DNA of 64,000 bases from Vibrio sp. JC009 (GCF_029016485.1 NZ_CP092106.1:2666001-2730000), one strand, 5' to 3'. Counted from the first letter of the stretch, positions 37,265-48,547 are shown. Notes: generated by a model not told the origin, from the sequence alone. A program made the numbers and translations.

Positions 37265-37648
37265 TTATTCTTGGTGCTTTTTCTTGTAATCAGATACCGC
37301 TGCTTTAATTGCGTCTTCCGCAAGGATTGAGCAGTGTACTTTTACCGGAGGCAGTTCCAGCTCTTCTGCAATTTCAGCGTTCTTAATTGCAGCCGCTTCA
37401 TCGATGCTCTTACCCTTAACCCACTCGGTTACCAGTGAGCTGGAAGCAATCGCACTGCCACAGCCGTATGTTTTGAATTTCGCATCTTCGATGATACCTT
37501 CCGGCGTCACCTTGATCTGAAGTTTCATCACGTCACCGCAAGCTGGTGCACCCACCATACCGCTACCTACATTCGGATCTTCTTTATCAAAAGAGCCGAC
37601 GTTGCGTGGGTTTTCGTAGTGATCGATCACTTTTTCACTGTAAGCCAT
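37265..37648 (-). CDS. iscU: Fe-S cluster scaffold IscU
   Basis: Scaffold on which [2Fe-2S] clusters are built from IscS sulfur. The 127 residues contain Cys in GAPACGDVM (with Asp39), KTYGCGSAIASSSLVTEW and LPPVKVHCSILAED; the LPPVK motif is the HscA recognition site. Fully canonical. Confidence 0.98.
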   Translation of the reverse strand: MAYSEKVIDHYENPRNVGSFDKEDPNVGSGMVGAPACGDVMKLQIKVTPEGIIEDAKFKTYGCGSAIASSSLVTEWVKGKSIDEAAAIKNAEIAEELELPPVKVHCSILAEDAIKAAVSDYKKKHQE

Positions 37649-37672
37649 AATTAATTCCTCACTTATTCAAGA

Positions 37673-38887
37673 TTAATGATGAGCCCACTCAACTGTGTTC
37701 AAATCAATGCCTTCTTTATACATATCCCAAAGCGGGGACATTTCTCTTAATTTGTTAACCGCCTGATGAATCTGCTCTGCCGCGTAGTCCACCTCTTCTT
37801 CCGTTGTAAAACGGCCGAATGAGAAGCGAATTGAGCTGTGTGCCAGTTCATCATCAAGGCCCAGCGCACGCAGAACGTATGAAGGTTCAAGGCTTGCTGA
37901 TGTACATGCAGAGCCGGAAGAGACTGCCAGGTCTTTCAGAGACATAAGCAGAGACTCACCTTCAACAAATGCGAAACTGATATTCAGGTTATTTGGCAGA
38001 CGCTGTTCAAGATCACCATTAATGGTTACTGCTTCCATATCGTTAAGACGTTCAAGCAGACGGTTTCTTAAAGCCAGTGCATGGTCGTAGTCTTTCTGCA
38101 TATCTTCTTTTGCGATGCGGAAAGCTTCACCCATACCAACAATCTGATGAGTCGGAAGTGTGCCGCTACGGAAACCACGTTCATGGCCGCCACCGTGCAT
38201 CTGAGCTTCCAGACGAATACGAGGCTTACGGCGAACGTAAAGTGCACCAATACCCTTAGGGCCGTAGATCTTGTGTGCTGAAAGAGAAATCAGATCCACT
38301 TTCATTGCCTGAACATCAATCGGCAGCTTACCCGCTGACTGAGCGGCATCCACGTGGAAGATAATCTTACGTGCACGGCAGATTTCACCAATCGCCTCAA
38401 TATCCTGAATAACACCGATTTCATTGTTCACATGCATAATGGAAACTAAAACCGTATCTTCACGCATCGCAGCCTGAAGTTTTTCAAGATCGATAATGCC
38501 GTTTGATTCTGGCTCAAGGTAAGTCACCTCATAGCCTTCACGCTCTAACTGACGGCAGGTATCCAGTACCGCTTTATGTTCAGTTTTACAGGTGATGATG
38601 TGCTTGCCCTTCTTACCGTAGAAGTGAGCCGCACCTTTAATGGCCAGGTTGTCAGATTCTGTCGCACCCGATGTAAAAACAATTTCACGAGGGTCTGCAT
38701 TAAGAAGTTCAGCAATCTGTTCACGAGCTGTATCTACAGCTTCTTCTGCCTGCCAGCCATAACGGTGTGAGCGGGATGCCGGATTACCAAAGGTACCATC
38801 CATCGTCATGTACTGAACCATTTTTTCAGCAACTCGCGGATCCACTGGGCATGTTGCTGAATAATCAAAATAAATTGGCAGTTTCAT
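37673..38887 (-). CDS. iscS: Cysteine desulfurase IscS
   Basis: PLP enzyme that takes sulfur from cysteine for Fe-S clusters and thiolated tRNAs. The 404 residues include the PLP Lys in [16 protein letters not shown], the mobile-loop Cys in [17 protein letters not shown], and the C-terminal IscU-binding end [10 protein letters not shown]. First enzyme of the isc operon, 28 bases after iscR. Confidence 0.98.
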   Translation of the reverse strand: MKLPIYFDYSATCPVDPRVAEKMVQYMTMDGTFGNPASRSHRYGWQAEEAVDTAREQIAELLNADPREIVFTSGATESDNLAIKGAAHFYGKKGKHIITCKTEHKAVLDTCRQLEREGYEVTYLEPESNGIIDLEKLQAAMREDTVLVSIMHVNNEIGVIQDIEAIGEICRARKIIFHVDAAQSAGKLPIDVQAMKVDLISLSAHKIYGPKGIGALYVRRKPRIRLEAQMHGGGHERGFRSGTLPTHQIVGMGEAFRIAKEDMQKDYDHALALRNRLLERLNDMEAVTINGDLEQRLPNNLNISFAFVEGESLLMSLKDLAVSSGSACTSASLEPSYVLRALGLDDELAHSSIRFSFGRFTTEEEVDYAAEQIHQAVNKLREMSPLWDMYKEGIDLNTVEWAHH

Positions 38888-38915
38888 TCTTTACTCCGGT
38901 AAAATTGCCGCTGAA

Positions 38916-39416
38916 TTAAGAGCGGACACCTGCTGTAGCAGAGTTTGTGCCCGTTGCTTTATAGTTATTGTTGACGCCAAACTTAACATCCCTGTGCTCA
39001 GAGATTTCAAGAACTTCGTTATCGTTCATCAACTCACCAAGGGTGATGTTGTTCAGGAAACTGCTGATTCTGTCACTCAGGTCACGCCATAAGGTGTGAG
39101 TCAGACAGCGGGTGTCACCACAACAATCACCTTTACCTGCACAACGTGTTGCATCAACAGATTCATCTACTGCCGCAATAATTGTTCCGACAGAGATCTG
39201 GTACGCACTGGCACCTAATTTATAACCGCCACCCGGACCACGCACACTCGCAACCAGTCCCGCTTTTCTCAGCTTAGAAAAAAGCTGCTCAAGATAAGAG
39301 AGAGAAATCCCCTGTCTTTCCGAAATATCGGCAAGCGGCACCGGGTTCTTTTCCGAGTGAAGTGCAACGTCCAGCATAGCTGTAACTGCATATCTTCCTT
39401 TCGATGTAAGTCTCAT
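38916..39416 (-). CDS. iscR: Fe-S cluster-dependent regulator IscR
   Basis: Rrf2-family repressor that senses Fe-S status and represses its own operon when loaded with a [2Fe-2S] cluster. The 166 residues have the winged helix at the start ([20 protein letters not shown]) and the three Cys plus His ligands in [17 protein letters not shown]. Two type-1 IscR boxes lie directly upstream, so autorepression is visible in the sequence. Confidence 0.98.
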   Translation of the reverse strand: MRLTSKGRYAVTAMLDVALHSEKNPVPLADISERQGISLSYLEQLFSKLRKAGLVASVRGPGGGYKLGASAYQISVGTIIAAVDESVDATRCAGKGDCCGDTRCLTHTLWRDLSDRISSFLNNITLGELMNDNEVLEISEHRDVKFGVNNNYKATGTNSATAGVRS

Positions 39417-39458
39417 AACGCATATACCTATGACAACCTATTTACAAGGAAGTTTTCC

Positions 39459-39483
39459 ATACCTGACCAAGTTGGTCAAGTAT
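39459..39483. promoter_or_regulatory. IscR type-1 binding site, proximal
   Basis: ATACCTGAC-N6-GGTCAAGTAT matches the 25-bp type-1 IscR motif bound by the cluster-loaded form. It lies 43 bases upstream of the iscR start. Confidence 0.85.
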
Positions 39484-39508
39484 TTATTTGACCAAAATAG
39501 TCAGGTAT
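39484..39508. promoter_or_regulatory. IscR type-1 binding site, distal
   Basis: TTATTTGACC-N5-AGTCAGGTAT, a second type-1 site directly abutting the first; the tandem arrangement matches that known for the E. coli isc promoter. Confidence 0.8.
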
Positions 39509-39532
39509 TTAACCTTTATCACAAGATGGTTT

Positions 39533-40258
39533 TTACTTCTCTTTGATAGATTTCTCAACAGAAGTCAAAATCCCTCTCAAGGTATTGATTTCCTGAACCT
39601 CAGGACGGGCACGGCTAAACAGGCGGCGCAGTTTATTCATCACCTGATTAGGTTTGTCATGCGATATAAACTGGGTATCAGTGATCACTTTTTCAAGATG
39701 TTCGTAGAACATCTCCAGTTCTTTGTGACGTGGATAGGATATTTCTTGCTTTGGATGCTCGCTGTCTAACTTGTTCAGATGCGCAACCCGAATCTCATAA
39801 GAGAGCGTCTGAACCGCCATCGCCAGGTTCAAAGAACTGTACTCAGGGTTAGCAGGAATACAGACATGGAAGTGGCACTTCTGCAGCTCTTCGTTGGTCA
39901 GCCCGGTTCGTTCACGGCCAAATATCAGCGCCACCGGATACTCTTCACCTTCAACAGCAAACTTCTCGCCACATTCACGCGGCTCAAGCATTGGCCACTC
40001 CAGCGTTCTGGAACGCGCACTGGAGCCTACCACCAAGCCACAATCTGCAATCGCTTCATCCAGCGTATCCACAATCGTCGCATTCTGAGCGATATCACCC
40101 GCCCCGGCAGCCAGCGCCAGTGCCTGCTCATCAACCTCACACTCAGGCGAAACCAACACAAGGTTACTCAGCCCCATCACTTTCATTGCCCTTGCGGCAG
40201 AGCCGATATTACCCGAATGAGAAGTGCCAACGAGGATGATCTTTACCTTATCTAACAT
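39533..40258 (-). CDS. trmJ: tRNA (cytidine/uridine-2'-O-)-methyltransferase TrmJ
   Basis: SPOUT-class enzyme that 2'-O-methylates position 32 of several tRNAs. The 241 residues begin with [25 protein letters not shown] and include the knot motifs [15 protein letters not shown] and [17 protein letters not shown]. It lies upstream of iscR on the same strand, the order seen in E. coli, and divergent from suhB. Confidence 0.97.
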   Translation of the reverse strand: MLDKVKIILVGTSHSGNIGSAARAMKVMGLSNLVLVSPECEVDEQALALAAGAGDIAQNATIVDTLDEAIADCGLVVGSSARSRTLEWPMLEPRECGEKFAVEGEEYPVALIFGRERTGLTNEELQKCHFHVCIPANPEYSSLNLAMAVQTLSYEIRVAHLNKLDSEHPKQEISYPRHKELEMFYEHLEKVITDTQFISHDKPNQVMNKLRRLFSRARPEVQEINTLRGILTSVEKSIKEK

Positions 40259-40389
40259 GTTTTATTCTGCCTGAATGCCTGTGAATTTGAGAGCGGAATA
40301 GTAGCACACTCGGGGATGGTGTATGAATAACCTTAATGGGTGAAACTCTATTAATGATATTTATATACTCTACAACGCGCTTTAAGAAG

Positions 40390-40414
40390 ATTCCCGCCTT
40401 CGCCGGAATGACGG
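40390..40414. repeat. ATTCCCGCCTTCGC hairpin-type repeat
   Basis: ATTCCCGCCTTCGCCGGAAT with trailing GACGG is a decayed copy of a very common bacterial intergenic hairpin (usually ATTCCCGCCTTCGCGGGAATGAC). It lies in the trmJ-suhB gap. Confidence 0.5.
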
Positions 40415-40438
40415 CATCAGAGAGCAAAAAATAACCAC

Positions 40439-40466
40439 TTCCAATTTCAAAAAACTTTGGTATACT
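40439..40466 (+). promoter_or_regulatory. Candidate suhB promoter
   Basis: TTCCAA, 16 bases, TATACT: a plausible sigma-70 promoter about 45 bases before the suhB ATG. Confidence 0.4.
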
Positions 40467-40509
40467 CCCCGCCGCTTTCTGTTCTTTAACATCCGTTGGG
40501 TATAAATAT

Positions 40510-41313
40510 ATGCATCCTATGCTGAATATTGCTATTCGTGCTGCACGAAAAGCAGGCAACCATATTGCCAAATCTCTAGAAAACGCTGAGAAAATTCAAT
40601 CATCTCAGAAAGGCACTAACGACTTTGTTACTAACGTAGACAAAGAAGCCGAAGCAATGATCATCGATACAATCAAGAGCTCTTACCCTGAGCACTGCAT
40701 TGTTGCCGAAGAATCTGGTCTTATCGAAGGTAAAGATAAAGACGCGCAGTGGATCATTGACCCTCTGGATGGCACTACTAACTTTGTAAAAGGTTTCCCT
40801 CATTTTTCTGTATCAATCGCAGTTCGCCTGAATGGCAAAACTGAGGTTGCTTGTGTGTACGACCCAATGCTAAACGAGCTATTCACAGCTCAGCGTGGTA
40901 GCGGCGCACAACTAAACAACGCACGTATCCGTGTAAACCAGCTTAAAGACCTTCAGGGCGCTGTACTTGCAACAGGCTTCCCGTTCAAGCAAAAGCAACA
41001 CTCTGAGTCTTACCTGAAAATCGTTTCTTCTCTGTTTGTAGACTGCGCTGACTTCCGTCGCACCGGTTCTGCCGCTCTTGACCTTTGCTACCTGGCTGCC
41101 GGCCGCGTAGACGGTTTCTTCGAGCTAGGCCTGAAACCATGGGACATGGCAGCAGGTGAACTAATCGCACGTGAAGCAGGCGCAATCCTGACAGACTTCG
41201 CAGGCGGCACAAGCTACATGCAGTCTGGCAACATAGTTGCATCAAGCGCACGCGGTACTAAAGCAATTCTTAAGCACGTACGCGAAAACGCTAACGAAGC
41301 GATTCTAAAATAA
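40510..41313 (+). CDS. suhB: Inositol-1-monophosphatase / Nus factor SuhB
   Basis: Dephosphorylates inositol phosphates in vitro; in E. coli it joins the rRNA antitermination complex. The 267 residues hold the Mg2+-site motifs AEESG, WIIDPLDGTTNFVKGFPHF and KPWDMAAGELIAREAGA. The start is MHPMLNIAIRAARKAG. Monocistronic with a terminator; its codon choice looks strongly biased, as in highly expressed genes. Confidence 0.97.
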   Translation: MHPMLNIAIRAARKAGNHIAKSLENAEKIQSSQKGTNDFVTNVDKEAEAMIIDTIKSSYPEHCIVAEESGLIEGKDKDAQWIIDPLDGTTNFVKGFPHFSVSIAVRLNGKTEVACVYDPMLNELFTAQRGSGAQLNNARIRVNQLKDLQGAVLATGFPFKQKQHSESYLKIVSSLFVDCADFRRTGSAALDLCYLAAGRVDGFFELGLKPWDMAAGELIAREAGAILTDFAGGTSYMQSGNIVASSARGTKAILKHVRENANEAILK

Positions 41314-41349
41314 TCTGATTTCACAGCCCGTCACAGCTGAGATTGGATA

Positions 41350-41389
41350 GGCCCCTATCGACCCGGGTGGTTGGTGGGGGCTTTTTTTT
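41350..41389 (+). terminator. Terminator after suhB
   Basis: GCCCC ... GGGGC stem followed by a T8 run, 37 bases after the suhB stop. Confidence 0.8.
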
Positions 41390-41395
41390 GTTTTT

Positions 41396-41506
41396 GGACC
41401 CTGGGCCCTGGGACGTTCGCTTCGCTCACTTCTAGGCCCTGGGGGAAACACAAACTCCTTCCCAGGGCCCAGTAGGGCGCAGCCCGATCCCAGGGCCCAG
41501 CCCCCA
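41396..41506. repeat. GGGCCCTGGG-type repeat between suhB and secF
   Basis: Left arm with CCCTGGGCCCTGGG and GGCCCTGGGGG; right arm with CCCAGGGCCCAGTAGGGCG and GATCCCAGGGCCC. The arms form an inverted repeat. The right arm closely matches 31980-32022. Confidence 0.8.
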
Positions 41507-41511
41507 AACAA

Positions 41512-41540
41512 AAAACCGCAGCAAAAGCCACGGTTTTAAT
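41512..41540 (-). terminator. Terminator after secF
   Basis: On the minus strand AAACCGTGGC-loop-CTGCGGTTT with a T-run; it lies 31 bases past the secF stop. Confidence 0.75.
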
Positions 41541-41571
41541 CATTTACTAATGAACGCAAGGGCTATCGCCC

Positions 41572-42519
41572 TTACGGCATCTCATCAAACTCCGCCCCTT
41601 CCTTCTCAATCTGCGGTGGCATCAGGTGCTCGCGCTGGATACCCAGTTTCAGAGCCAATGCCGAAGCAACGTAGATAGAAGAGTAAGTACCTACCATGAT
41701 ACCCAGCAGCAATGCTGTTGCGAATCCGTGGATGTTTGCACCACCTTTAGTAAATAGTGCGATAACAACGAACAGCGTGGTTAACGAGGTGATTAATGTA
41801 CGGCTCAGTGTCTGAGAAACCGAGCTGTTCATTACGTCAGCAGGTTCACCTTTACGCATCTTGCGGAAGTTTTCACGGATACGGTCAAATACAACAATGG
41901 TATCGTTCAGCGAGTAACCAACAACCGTCAGTAGCGCCGCTACGATAGTCAGGTCAACTTCAATCTGCAGGAACGAAAATACGCCAAGCGTGATAATAAC
42001 GTCGTGCGCCAGTGCCAGTACCGCACCTGCTGCAAGACGCCACTCAAATCGCATTGAAACGTAGAACAAGATACAGATAAGAGAAGCAATGATCGCAAGA
42101 CCACCCGCTTCCGTCAGCTCGTCACCCACGTTTGGACCAACGAACTCAATACGGCGCATCTCTACCTGTTCACCCGTACCTTCTTTCAGAGCATCCAGGA
42201 TCTGGTTACCCAGTTTTTCACCCTTCGCATCTTCACGAGGGCGCAGACGAACCATTACTTCACGCGCACTACCAAAGTTCTGAACCGTTGCATCACCAAA
42301 ACCCTTTGCTTCCAGAGAAGTACGGATTTTTTCCAGATCAGCAGGTTGCTCAAAGCCAACTTCGATCAGAGTACCGCCGGTAAAGTCCAGGCCCCAGTTC
42401 ATCCACTTAGTGGACAGAGTGGCAATAGACGCACCAATCATCAATATAGAGAAGAGGAACGTCACTTTCGACCAACGCATAAAGTCGATCGTTTTGTCTG
42501 ATTTCAATATCTGAAACAT
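41572..42519 (-). CDS. secF: Protein translocase subunit SecF
   Basis: Inner-membrane partner of SecD that uses the proton (in vibrios often sodium) gradient to complete protein export. The 315 residues form six transmembrane helices with a periplasmic P1-like domain. WGLDFTGGTLIEVGF, LTVVGYSLNDTIVVFDRIREN and the ending helices match the family. The ATG at 42519 has AAGGA upstream. Nine bases separate it from secD. Confidence 0.97.
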   Translation of the reverse strand: MFQILKSDKTIDFMRWSKVTFLFSILMIGASIATLSTKWMNWGLDFTGGTLIEVGFEQPADLEKIRTSLEAKGFGDATVQNFGSAREVMVRLRPREDAKGEKLGNQILDALKEGTGEQVEMRRIEFVGPNVGDELTEAGGLAIIASLICILFYVSMRFEWRLAAGAVLALAHDVIITLGVFSFLQIEVDLTIVAALLTVVGYSLNDTIVVFDRIRENFRKMRKGEPADVMNSSVSQTLSRTLITSLTTLFVVIALFTKGGANIHGFATALLLGIMVGTYSSIYVASALALKLGIQREHLMPPQIEKEGAEFDEMP

Positions 42520-42528
42520 CACTTTTCC

Positions 42529-44385
42529 TTAGATCGACAGTTTCTTAATGCGCTTACCGCCATACAGGAAGTTCACGACACAACGTGTACCTACAATAGC
42601 TGTAAACATAGAGGTCAGAATACCGATAGACAGAGTTACCGCGAAACCTTTAATCGCACCTGTACCCACTGCAAACAGAATAATCGCAGTGATCAGTGTG
42701 GTAATGTTCGCATCGGCAATGGTACTGAAGGCGTTTGCATAACCCTGATGAATTGCCTGCTGAGGGTTCTTACCTTCACGCAGCTCTTCTCGGATACGTT
42801 CAAATATCAGTACGTTGGCATCCACCGCCATACCGACTGTCAGAACGATACCTGCAATACCCGGCAGCGTCATTGTCGCGCCCGGAATCATAGACATAAT
42901 ACCGATAATCAGAATCAGGTTGGCAAACAGCGCCATATTGGCGAACAGACCAAACTTACGGTAGTAAACCGCAGTAAACAGCATTACGGCAATCATGCCC
43001 CAGAGACACGCCTGAATACCCATATCGATATTCTGCTGCCCCATTGAAGGACCGATTGTACGCTCCTCAACAATAGAAATCGGAGCAATCAGCGCACCTG
43101 CACGAAGAAGCAGTGCAAGGTTGTGTGCTTCAGCCGGAGAGTCGATACCAGTAATACGGAAGTTACGGCCAAGAGCAGTCTGAATAGTTGCCTGGTTAAT
43201 CACTTCTTCGTGCTTATCCAGAATAACTTTACCTTCAGATGTCTTACGTCCGCTGTCTTTGTACTCTGCAAATACTGTCGCCATCAGCTTACCAACGTTC
43301 TTTTTAGAGAACGCCGACATCTTGCTGCCACCTTCGCTGTCCAGCGAGATATTTACCTGAGGGCGGCCATATTCATCATTGCTGGAACTTGCATCTGTAA
43401 TGCTTGCACCGCCAAGAATAACGCGCTTCTTCAGCACAACCGGACGACCATCGCGGTCATACTTCAGTTCACTGCCTGCCGGAACACGGCCACTGGCCGC
43501 TGCTGCAAGGTCAGCTTTGTCATCCACTTCGCGGAATTCAAGCGTTGCCGTCGCACCAAGGATCTCTTTTGCACGAGCTGTGTCCTGAACACCAGGAAGC
43601 TCAACCACAATACGGCTTGCGCCCTGACGCTGAACCAGCGGCTCAGCCACACCCAGCTCGTTTACACGGTTACGAAGGATGGTGATGTTCTGCTCTACAG
43701 CATAGTTACGAACTTCAGCCAGACGAGTTTCATTGTAGGTAGCAGTAAGTGAATACTTACCTTCAACGTCTGACTCAACAATCAGCATATCCTGGTGTTT
43801 TGTCGCCAGGGTCTGCTTAGCTTTCGCCAGGTCTTCTGCGCTACGCAGTACAACCTCAACAGCCTGATTACCTTGCTTACGAATCGCACGGTAACGAATC
43901 TTCTCTTCACGAAGTTCACTACGGAATGCATCTTCCTGCTGGTTAAGCAGCTTTTCCATTGCAGCGTCCATGTCAACTTCCATCAGGAAGTGAACACCAC
44001 CACGCAGGTCCAGACCCAGTTTCATCGGTGCAGCACCGATAGATTCCAGCCAGTCAGGAGTAGAAGCAGCAAGGTTCAAAGCAACAACGGCGTCTTTGCC
44101 AAGGGCTTCGTTGATAATATCGCGGGCACTGATCTGAGTATCAGTATCATTGAAACGAACTAGGATTGATCCGTTTTCCAGTGCAGCGGATTTATGAGAC
44201 AGGCTCTTTTCATCAAGAGCTTTGGTGACAGTATCCAGCGTTGCCAAATCAACAGAGGCGCCACGCGCCCCTGTAATTTGAATAGCCGGATCTTCACCGT
44301 AGATATTAGGAAGGGCGTAAAGCGCACTGACGAGGATTGCGAAAATCACCATCAGATACTTCCATAATGGATAACGGTTCAGCAC
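42529..44385 (-). CDS. secD: Protein translocase subunit SecD
   Basis: Large subunit of the SecDF export motor. The 618 residues contain the N-terminal transmembrane helix, a big periplasmic region ([33 protein letters not shown]), and a C-terminal five-helix membrane domain with [18 protein letters not shown]. Some vibrios carry two SecDF pairs that differ in ion use; which type this is cannot be decided by eye. Confidence 0.98.
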   Translation of the reverse strand: MLNRYPLWKYLMVIFAILVSALYALPNIYGEDPAIQITGARGASVDLATLDTVTKALDEKSLSHKSAALENGSILVRFNDTDTQISARDIINEALGKDAVVALNLAASTPDWLESIGAAPMKLGLDLRGGVHFLMEVDMDAAMEKLLNQQEDAFRSELREEKIRYRAIRKQGNQAVEVVLRSAEDLAKAKQTLATKHQDMLIVESDVEGKYSLTATYNETRLAEVRNYAVEQNITILRNRVNELGVAEPLVQRQGASRIVVELPGVQDTARAKEILGATATLEFREVDDKADLAAAASGRVPAGSELKYDRDGRPVVLKKRVILGGASITDASSSNDEYGRPQVNISLDSEGGSKMSAFSKKNVGKLMATVFAEYKDSGRKTSEGKVILDKHEEVINQATIQTALGRNFRITGIDSPAEAHNLALLLRAGALIAPISIVEERTIGPSMGQQNIDMGIQACLWGMIAVMLFTAVYYRKFGLFANMALFANLILIIGIMSMIPGATMTLPGIAGIVLTVGMAVDANVLIFERIREELREGKNPQQAIHQGYANAFSTIADANITTLITAIILFAVGTGAIKGFAVTLSIGILTSMFTAIVGTRCVVNFLYGGKRIKKLSI

Positions 44386-44406
44386 AGTGAGGACCCTTAA
44401 GCCGGA

Positions 44407-44742
44407 TTATAGAGATTTAAGCGTACCCTTTGGCAGCACTGCTGTAACGTAATCTTTCTTGATAGTTACTTCATTGTTGTCATTCAGGGCAATTACGATG
44501 TAGTCGTTGTCTTCAGCAATCTTTGCGATCTTGCCAACAAGACCACCACTAGTCAGAACCTCATCACCTTTTGACATGGAAGCCATCAGTGCTTTGTGCT
44601 CTTTAACACGCTTATTTTGCGGGCGGTAAATCATAAAGTAGAAAATCACCGCAAACATACCAAGCATGATAATCATTTCAAAACCACCACCCTGTGGTGC
44701 ACCTTCAGCGGCTGCGTGCGCTTGGGAAATGAAAAAGTTCAT
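44407..44742 (-). CDS. yajC: Sec translocon accessory subunit YajC
   Basis: Small single-span membrane protein bound to SecDF. The 111 residues have one transmembrane helix (about 21-40, MIIMLGMFAVIFYFMIYRPQNKR with the family RPQ) and a cytoplasmic beta domain (MSKGDEVLTSGGLVGKI). 21 bases upstream of secD. Confidence 0.97.
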   Translation of the reverse strand: MNFFISQAHAAAEGAPQGGGFEMIIMLGMFAVIFYFMIYRPQNKRVKEHKALMASMSKGDEVLTSGGLVGKIAKIAEDNDYIVIALNDNNEVTIKKDYVTAVLPKGTLKSL

Positions 44743-44913
44743 TCGAAAACGTCCTCTATTAATTAAAATTCTAATTCCAATATTCTATTGGGCGATCAGT
44801 ATATGTTTTCAAGGTCCGAACGCCCGGAATATCTGTGATTGTTCTATCTGAATGTGCTCAAGTTAGATCTGGATCTCTAAATGAAGCGATAATTCAGATT
44901 AAGCCTATCACCA

Positions 44914-46164
<1,251 letters not shown>

Positions 46165-46252
46165 TTACTCAAATAACAGAAAATTTACGCAAATATATTC
46201 TTGCTAGAAGAATGGGCATCTTTGATTACAAAAGGTAAAGCAACCAAAGAGT

Positions 46253-46292
46253 ACCCAGGGCCCAGGGCCTAGCAACCCAGGGCCCTTTTACT
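46253..46292. repeat. CCCAGGGCCC repeat overlapping the queA 3' end
   Basis: Three CCCAGGGCC boxes, inverted relative to those at 46080-46132. The last box supplies the final codons and stop of queA. Confidence 0.8.
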
Positions 46293-47327
46293 AACAAACA
46301 TCGCATCCCCATAACTAAAGAACCGATATTCATTCTTAACCGCATGCTCATACGCCTTCATCACGTTCTCATACCCTGCAAACGCACTGACCAGCATAAT
46401 CAGTGTGGATTCCGGCAGGTGGAAGTTGGTGATCAGGCAGTCCACCAGCTGGTATTCGTAACCAGGGTAGATGAAAATTTCTGTGTCATCGAAAAACGGT
46501 ACCAGCTCAGTGCCGTTTTTCAGAGCGCTTTGTGCTGCGCTTTCTAACGAGCGTACTGAAGTGGTGCCCACCGCGATAACTCTGCCGCCGCGTGCTTTGG
46601 TTGCTTTGATTGAATCGACCACTTCCTGAGTCACTTCTACGTACTCAGCATGCATGTGGTGGTCGTTGATGTTATCTACACGAACCGGCTGGAATGTGCC
46701 TGCGCCGACGTGCAGAGTAACGTAGGCAAACTCTGCGCCTTTCTGCTGGATTTTTTCCAGCAGTTCATCATCAAAATGCAGGCCTGCTGTTGGTGCGGCA
46801 ACTGCGCCCGGTTTTTCGTTGTAAACGGTCTGGTAGCGCTCTTTATCTGCGTCTTCATCGGGACGGTCGATATAAGGCGGAAGCGGCATATGGCCGACAT
46901 CGTTCAGGATATCCAGAACCGGCTTGTCTGATTTGAAGCGGATTTCAAACAGAGCGTCGTGTCTTGCTACCATTTCAGCTTCATACTGGTCTTCTTCACC
47001 AAGCAGCAGATCAGTGCCTGGCTTAGGGGATTTAGAAGCACGCACGTGTGCCAGCACCGAGTGCTCATCCAGCATACGCTCTACCAGGACTTCTATCTTG
47101 CCACCACTTGCCTTACGGCCAAACAGACGGGCCGGAATAACACGGGTGTTGTTAAAGATAAGCAGATCTCCCTCTTCAACCAGATCCAGTACATCTTTAA
47201 ATGTACGATCGGTTACTGCTCCAGACGGTCCGTCAAGTTGTAGCAGGCGGCTGGCCGTGCGCTCTGCTTTTGGGTATCGAGCTATCAGCTCATCTGGTAA
47301 GTCAAAGTGAAAATCGGATACTTGCAT
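46269..47327 (-). CDS. queA: tRNA preQ1-34 S-adenosylmethionine ribosyltransferase-isomerase
   Basis: Builds epoxyqueuosine on tRNA using the ribosyl moiety of SAM, the step after Tgt. The 352 residues are canonical from [19 protein letters not shown] through [16 protein letters not shown] (PTAGLHF motif) and [12 protein letters not shown]. The last residues (KRALGC) derive from the GGGCCC repeat, replacing the usual end, but they lie past the conserved core so activity should be intact. Pairs with tgt, although the 230-base gap holds two repeat clusters. Confidence 0.97.
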   Translation of the reverse strand: MQVSDFHFDLPDELIARYPKAERTASRLLQLDGPSGAVTDRTFKDVLDLVEEGDLLIFNNTRVIPARLFGRKASGGKIEVLVERMLDEHSVLAHVRASKSPKPGTDLLLGEEDQYEAEMVARHDALFEIRFKSDKPVLDILNDVGHMPLPPYIDRPDEDADKERYQTVYNEKPGAVAAPTAGLHFDDELLEKIQQKGAEFAYVTLHVGAGTFQPVRVDNINDHHMHAEYVEVTQEVVDSIKATKARGGRVIAVGTTSVRSLESAAQSALKNGTELVPFFDDTEIFIYPGYEYQLVDCLITNFHLPESTLIMLVSAFAGYENVMKAYEHAVKNEYRFFSYGDAMFVSKRALGC

Positions 47328-47450
47328 TGTCCTGGTCTACGGTTATTTAACTAAAATTTTGGCAGTGGGGTAGTATAGGCGTCGGGCGGTCAATAGCAAG
47401 GATTTTGGGTGATAAAGGTTTTGGGCGCTGAGAGTTTGTTTGCCCGTGCC

Positions 47451-47560
47451 GCTAAAAGCCCGGTGATTGCTCCGTAAAAACGCTGCGAGTACATCCATGT
47501 ACGCTCCAATTTTTCTTCCCTGAAAAATAGGTTTTACTCCACAATCACCGGGCTTTTAGC
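47451..47560. repeat. Structured repeat with locus-specific outer stem, copy 2
   Basis: Perfect 18-bp inverted arms GCTAAAAGCCCGGTGATT / AATCACCGGGCTTTTAGC enclose the same core as copy 1 (22136-22239). Internal hairpins are TACATCCATGTA and ATTTTTC-TTCCC-GAAAAAT. Relative to copy 1, a C-G pair became T-A on both sides of a stem. Confidence 0.85.
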
Positions 47561-47575
47561 TACTTCTGTGCACAA

Positions 47576-47585
47576 ACTCCTCGCC
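47576..47585. repeat. Target-site duplication of MITE copy 2
   Basis: ACTCCTCGCC abuts the left end of the MITE and recurs exactly at 47849-47858 abutting the right end: a perfect 10-bp direct repeat. Confidence 0.85.
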
Positions 47586-47848
47586 CTGACTCTTATACAC
47601 AAGTTTAAGAAGCCAAAGAATGCTCCTCCCCTTAGCCTCGAAAGGCCGGGTTTTCGAAAAAGTAACATCGAAGGGGAGGCTGGGAGGGGTTGTTTCTCAT
47701 GAGCTTAAATTTTGGTGGTTTAACCATGCATGGCATAACCAACCCCCTCTAACTCCCCCTTCTATTAGCTTTATCAACCAGTTAAGCTTTTTCACTCAAG
47801 GGGGAGAACCGTTCTCTGATCACTTTAATATTTGTGTATAAGAGTCAG
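47586..47848 (+). mobile_element. MITE with Tn5/IS50-like ends, copy 2
   Basis: A 263-bp element. Its left terminal repeat CTGACTCTTATACACAAGT is identical over 19 bases to the Tn5 outside end, and the right end (CTGACTCTTATACACAAAT, minus strand) matches 18/19. It has 10-bp target duplications on both sides. The interior is homologous to copy 1 at 22274-22534. It carries no transposase, so it must have been moved in trans by an IS4-family (IS50-like) enzyme. Confidence 0.9.
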
Positions 47849-47861
47849 ACTCCTCGCCCCT

Positions 47862-48039
47862 CGTGGGAACGAGCAAAATTTAGCCACCAAGTGAGGTTCT
47901 CAACCATATAAATCAAATAATTACCGATAAAGAACGCAATTCGGCCAAAAAAATGGAACACCTCTCAGATATGAGCGTTAAATAACCCTATAGTTAATAA
48001 AGGCAAAGGAAAAAAATAAAAAGCTAACAGGAGGTCGAG
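47862..48039. other. Gap before the CBS gene
   Basis: Starts with a partial CGTGGGAACGAG repeat (the same hairpin family as 53593 and 55158). The rest is AT-rich and must hold the promoter of the CBS gene. Confidence 0.35.
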
Positions 48040-48516
48040 ATGATCAAAGTTGAAGACATGATGACTCGCAGCCCTCATACCCTACTGCGATCACATTCAT
48101 TATCCGACGCGAAACATCTGATGGATGAACACGATATCCGGCATATTCCGGTCATTGATACGGATCAGCATCTTTTAGGTGTGGTCACGCAAAGAGATGT
48201 CTTAGCCGCACAGGAATCCAGTCTGCAGAAAATCCCCGACGAAAAATCACATACCTTAACCACCCCACTTGAAGTAGCAATGCGCAAAAACGTCATGACT
48301 GTCTCTCCACAGGCAGGACTGAAAGAGAGCGCGACTTATATGCAGAAACATAAAGTGGGCTGTTTACCGGTTGTGAATAGCGGAAAGCTGGTTGGAATTA
48401 TTACCGACAGTGACTTTGTCACCATTGCGATTCACCTTCTTGAGCTTCAGGAAGAGGTTGAACCGGAAGAGCCAGATTTTGAGGAGTTTGAAGCCGAAGA
48501 TTTTGACGAATTCTGA
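48040..48516 (+). CDS. CBS-domain pair protein
   Basis: A 158-residue protein made of two CBS domains (DMMTRSPHTLLRSHSLSDAK...GVVTQRDVL and VMTVSPQAGLKESATYMQ...GIITDSDFV). They form a Bateman module that usually binds adenine nucleotides. The C-terminal tail is strongly acidic (EEVEPEEPDFEEFEAEDFDEF). No catalytic domain is present, so it probably senses energy state or regulates a partner. AGGAGG precedes the ATG at good distance. Convergent with aceA. Confidence 0.88.
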   Translation: MIKVEDMMTRSPHTLLRSHSLSDAKHLMDEHDIRHIPVIDTDQHLLGVVTQRDVLAAQESSLQKIPDEKSHTLTTPLEVAMRKNVMTVSPQAGLKESATYMQKHKVGCLPVVNSGKLVGIITDSDFVTIAIHLLELQEEVEPEEPDFEEFEAEDFDEF

Positions 48517-48547
48517 TCTGCCTTAATTAAATTGTAAAGACCTCCTA

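Noticed and set aside
47620-47841. Open frame of 73 codons within the second MITE
   Set aside because: Same reason: a by-product of the MITE sequence, not a gene.
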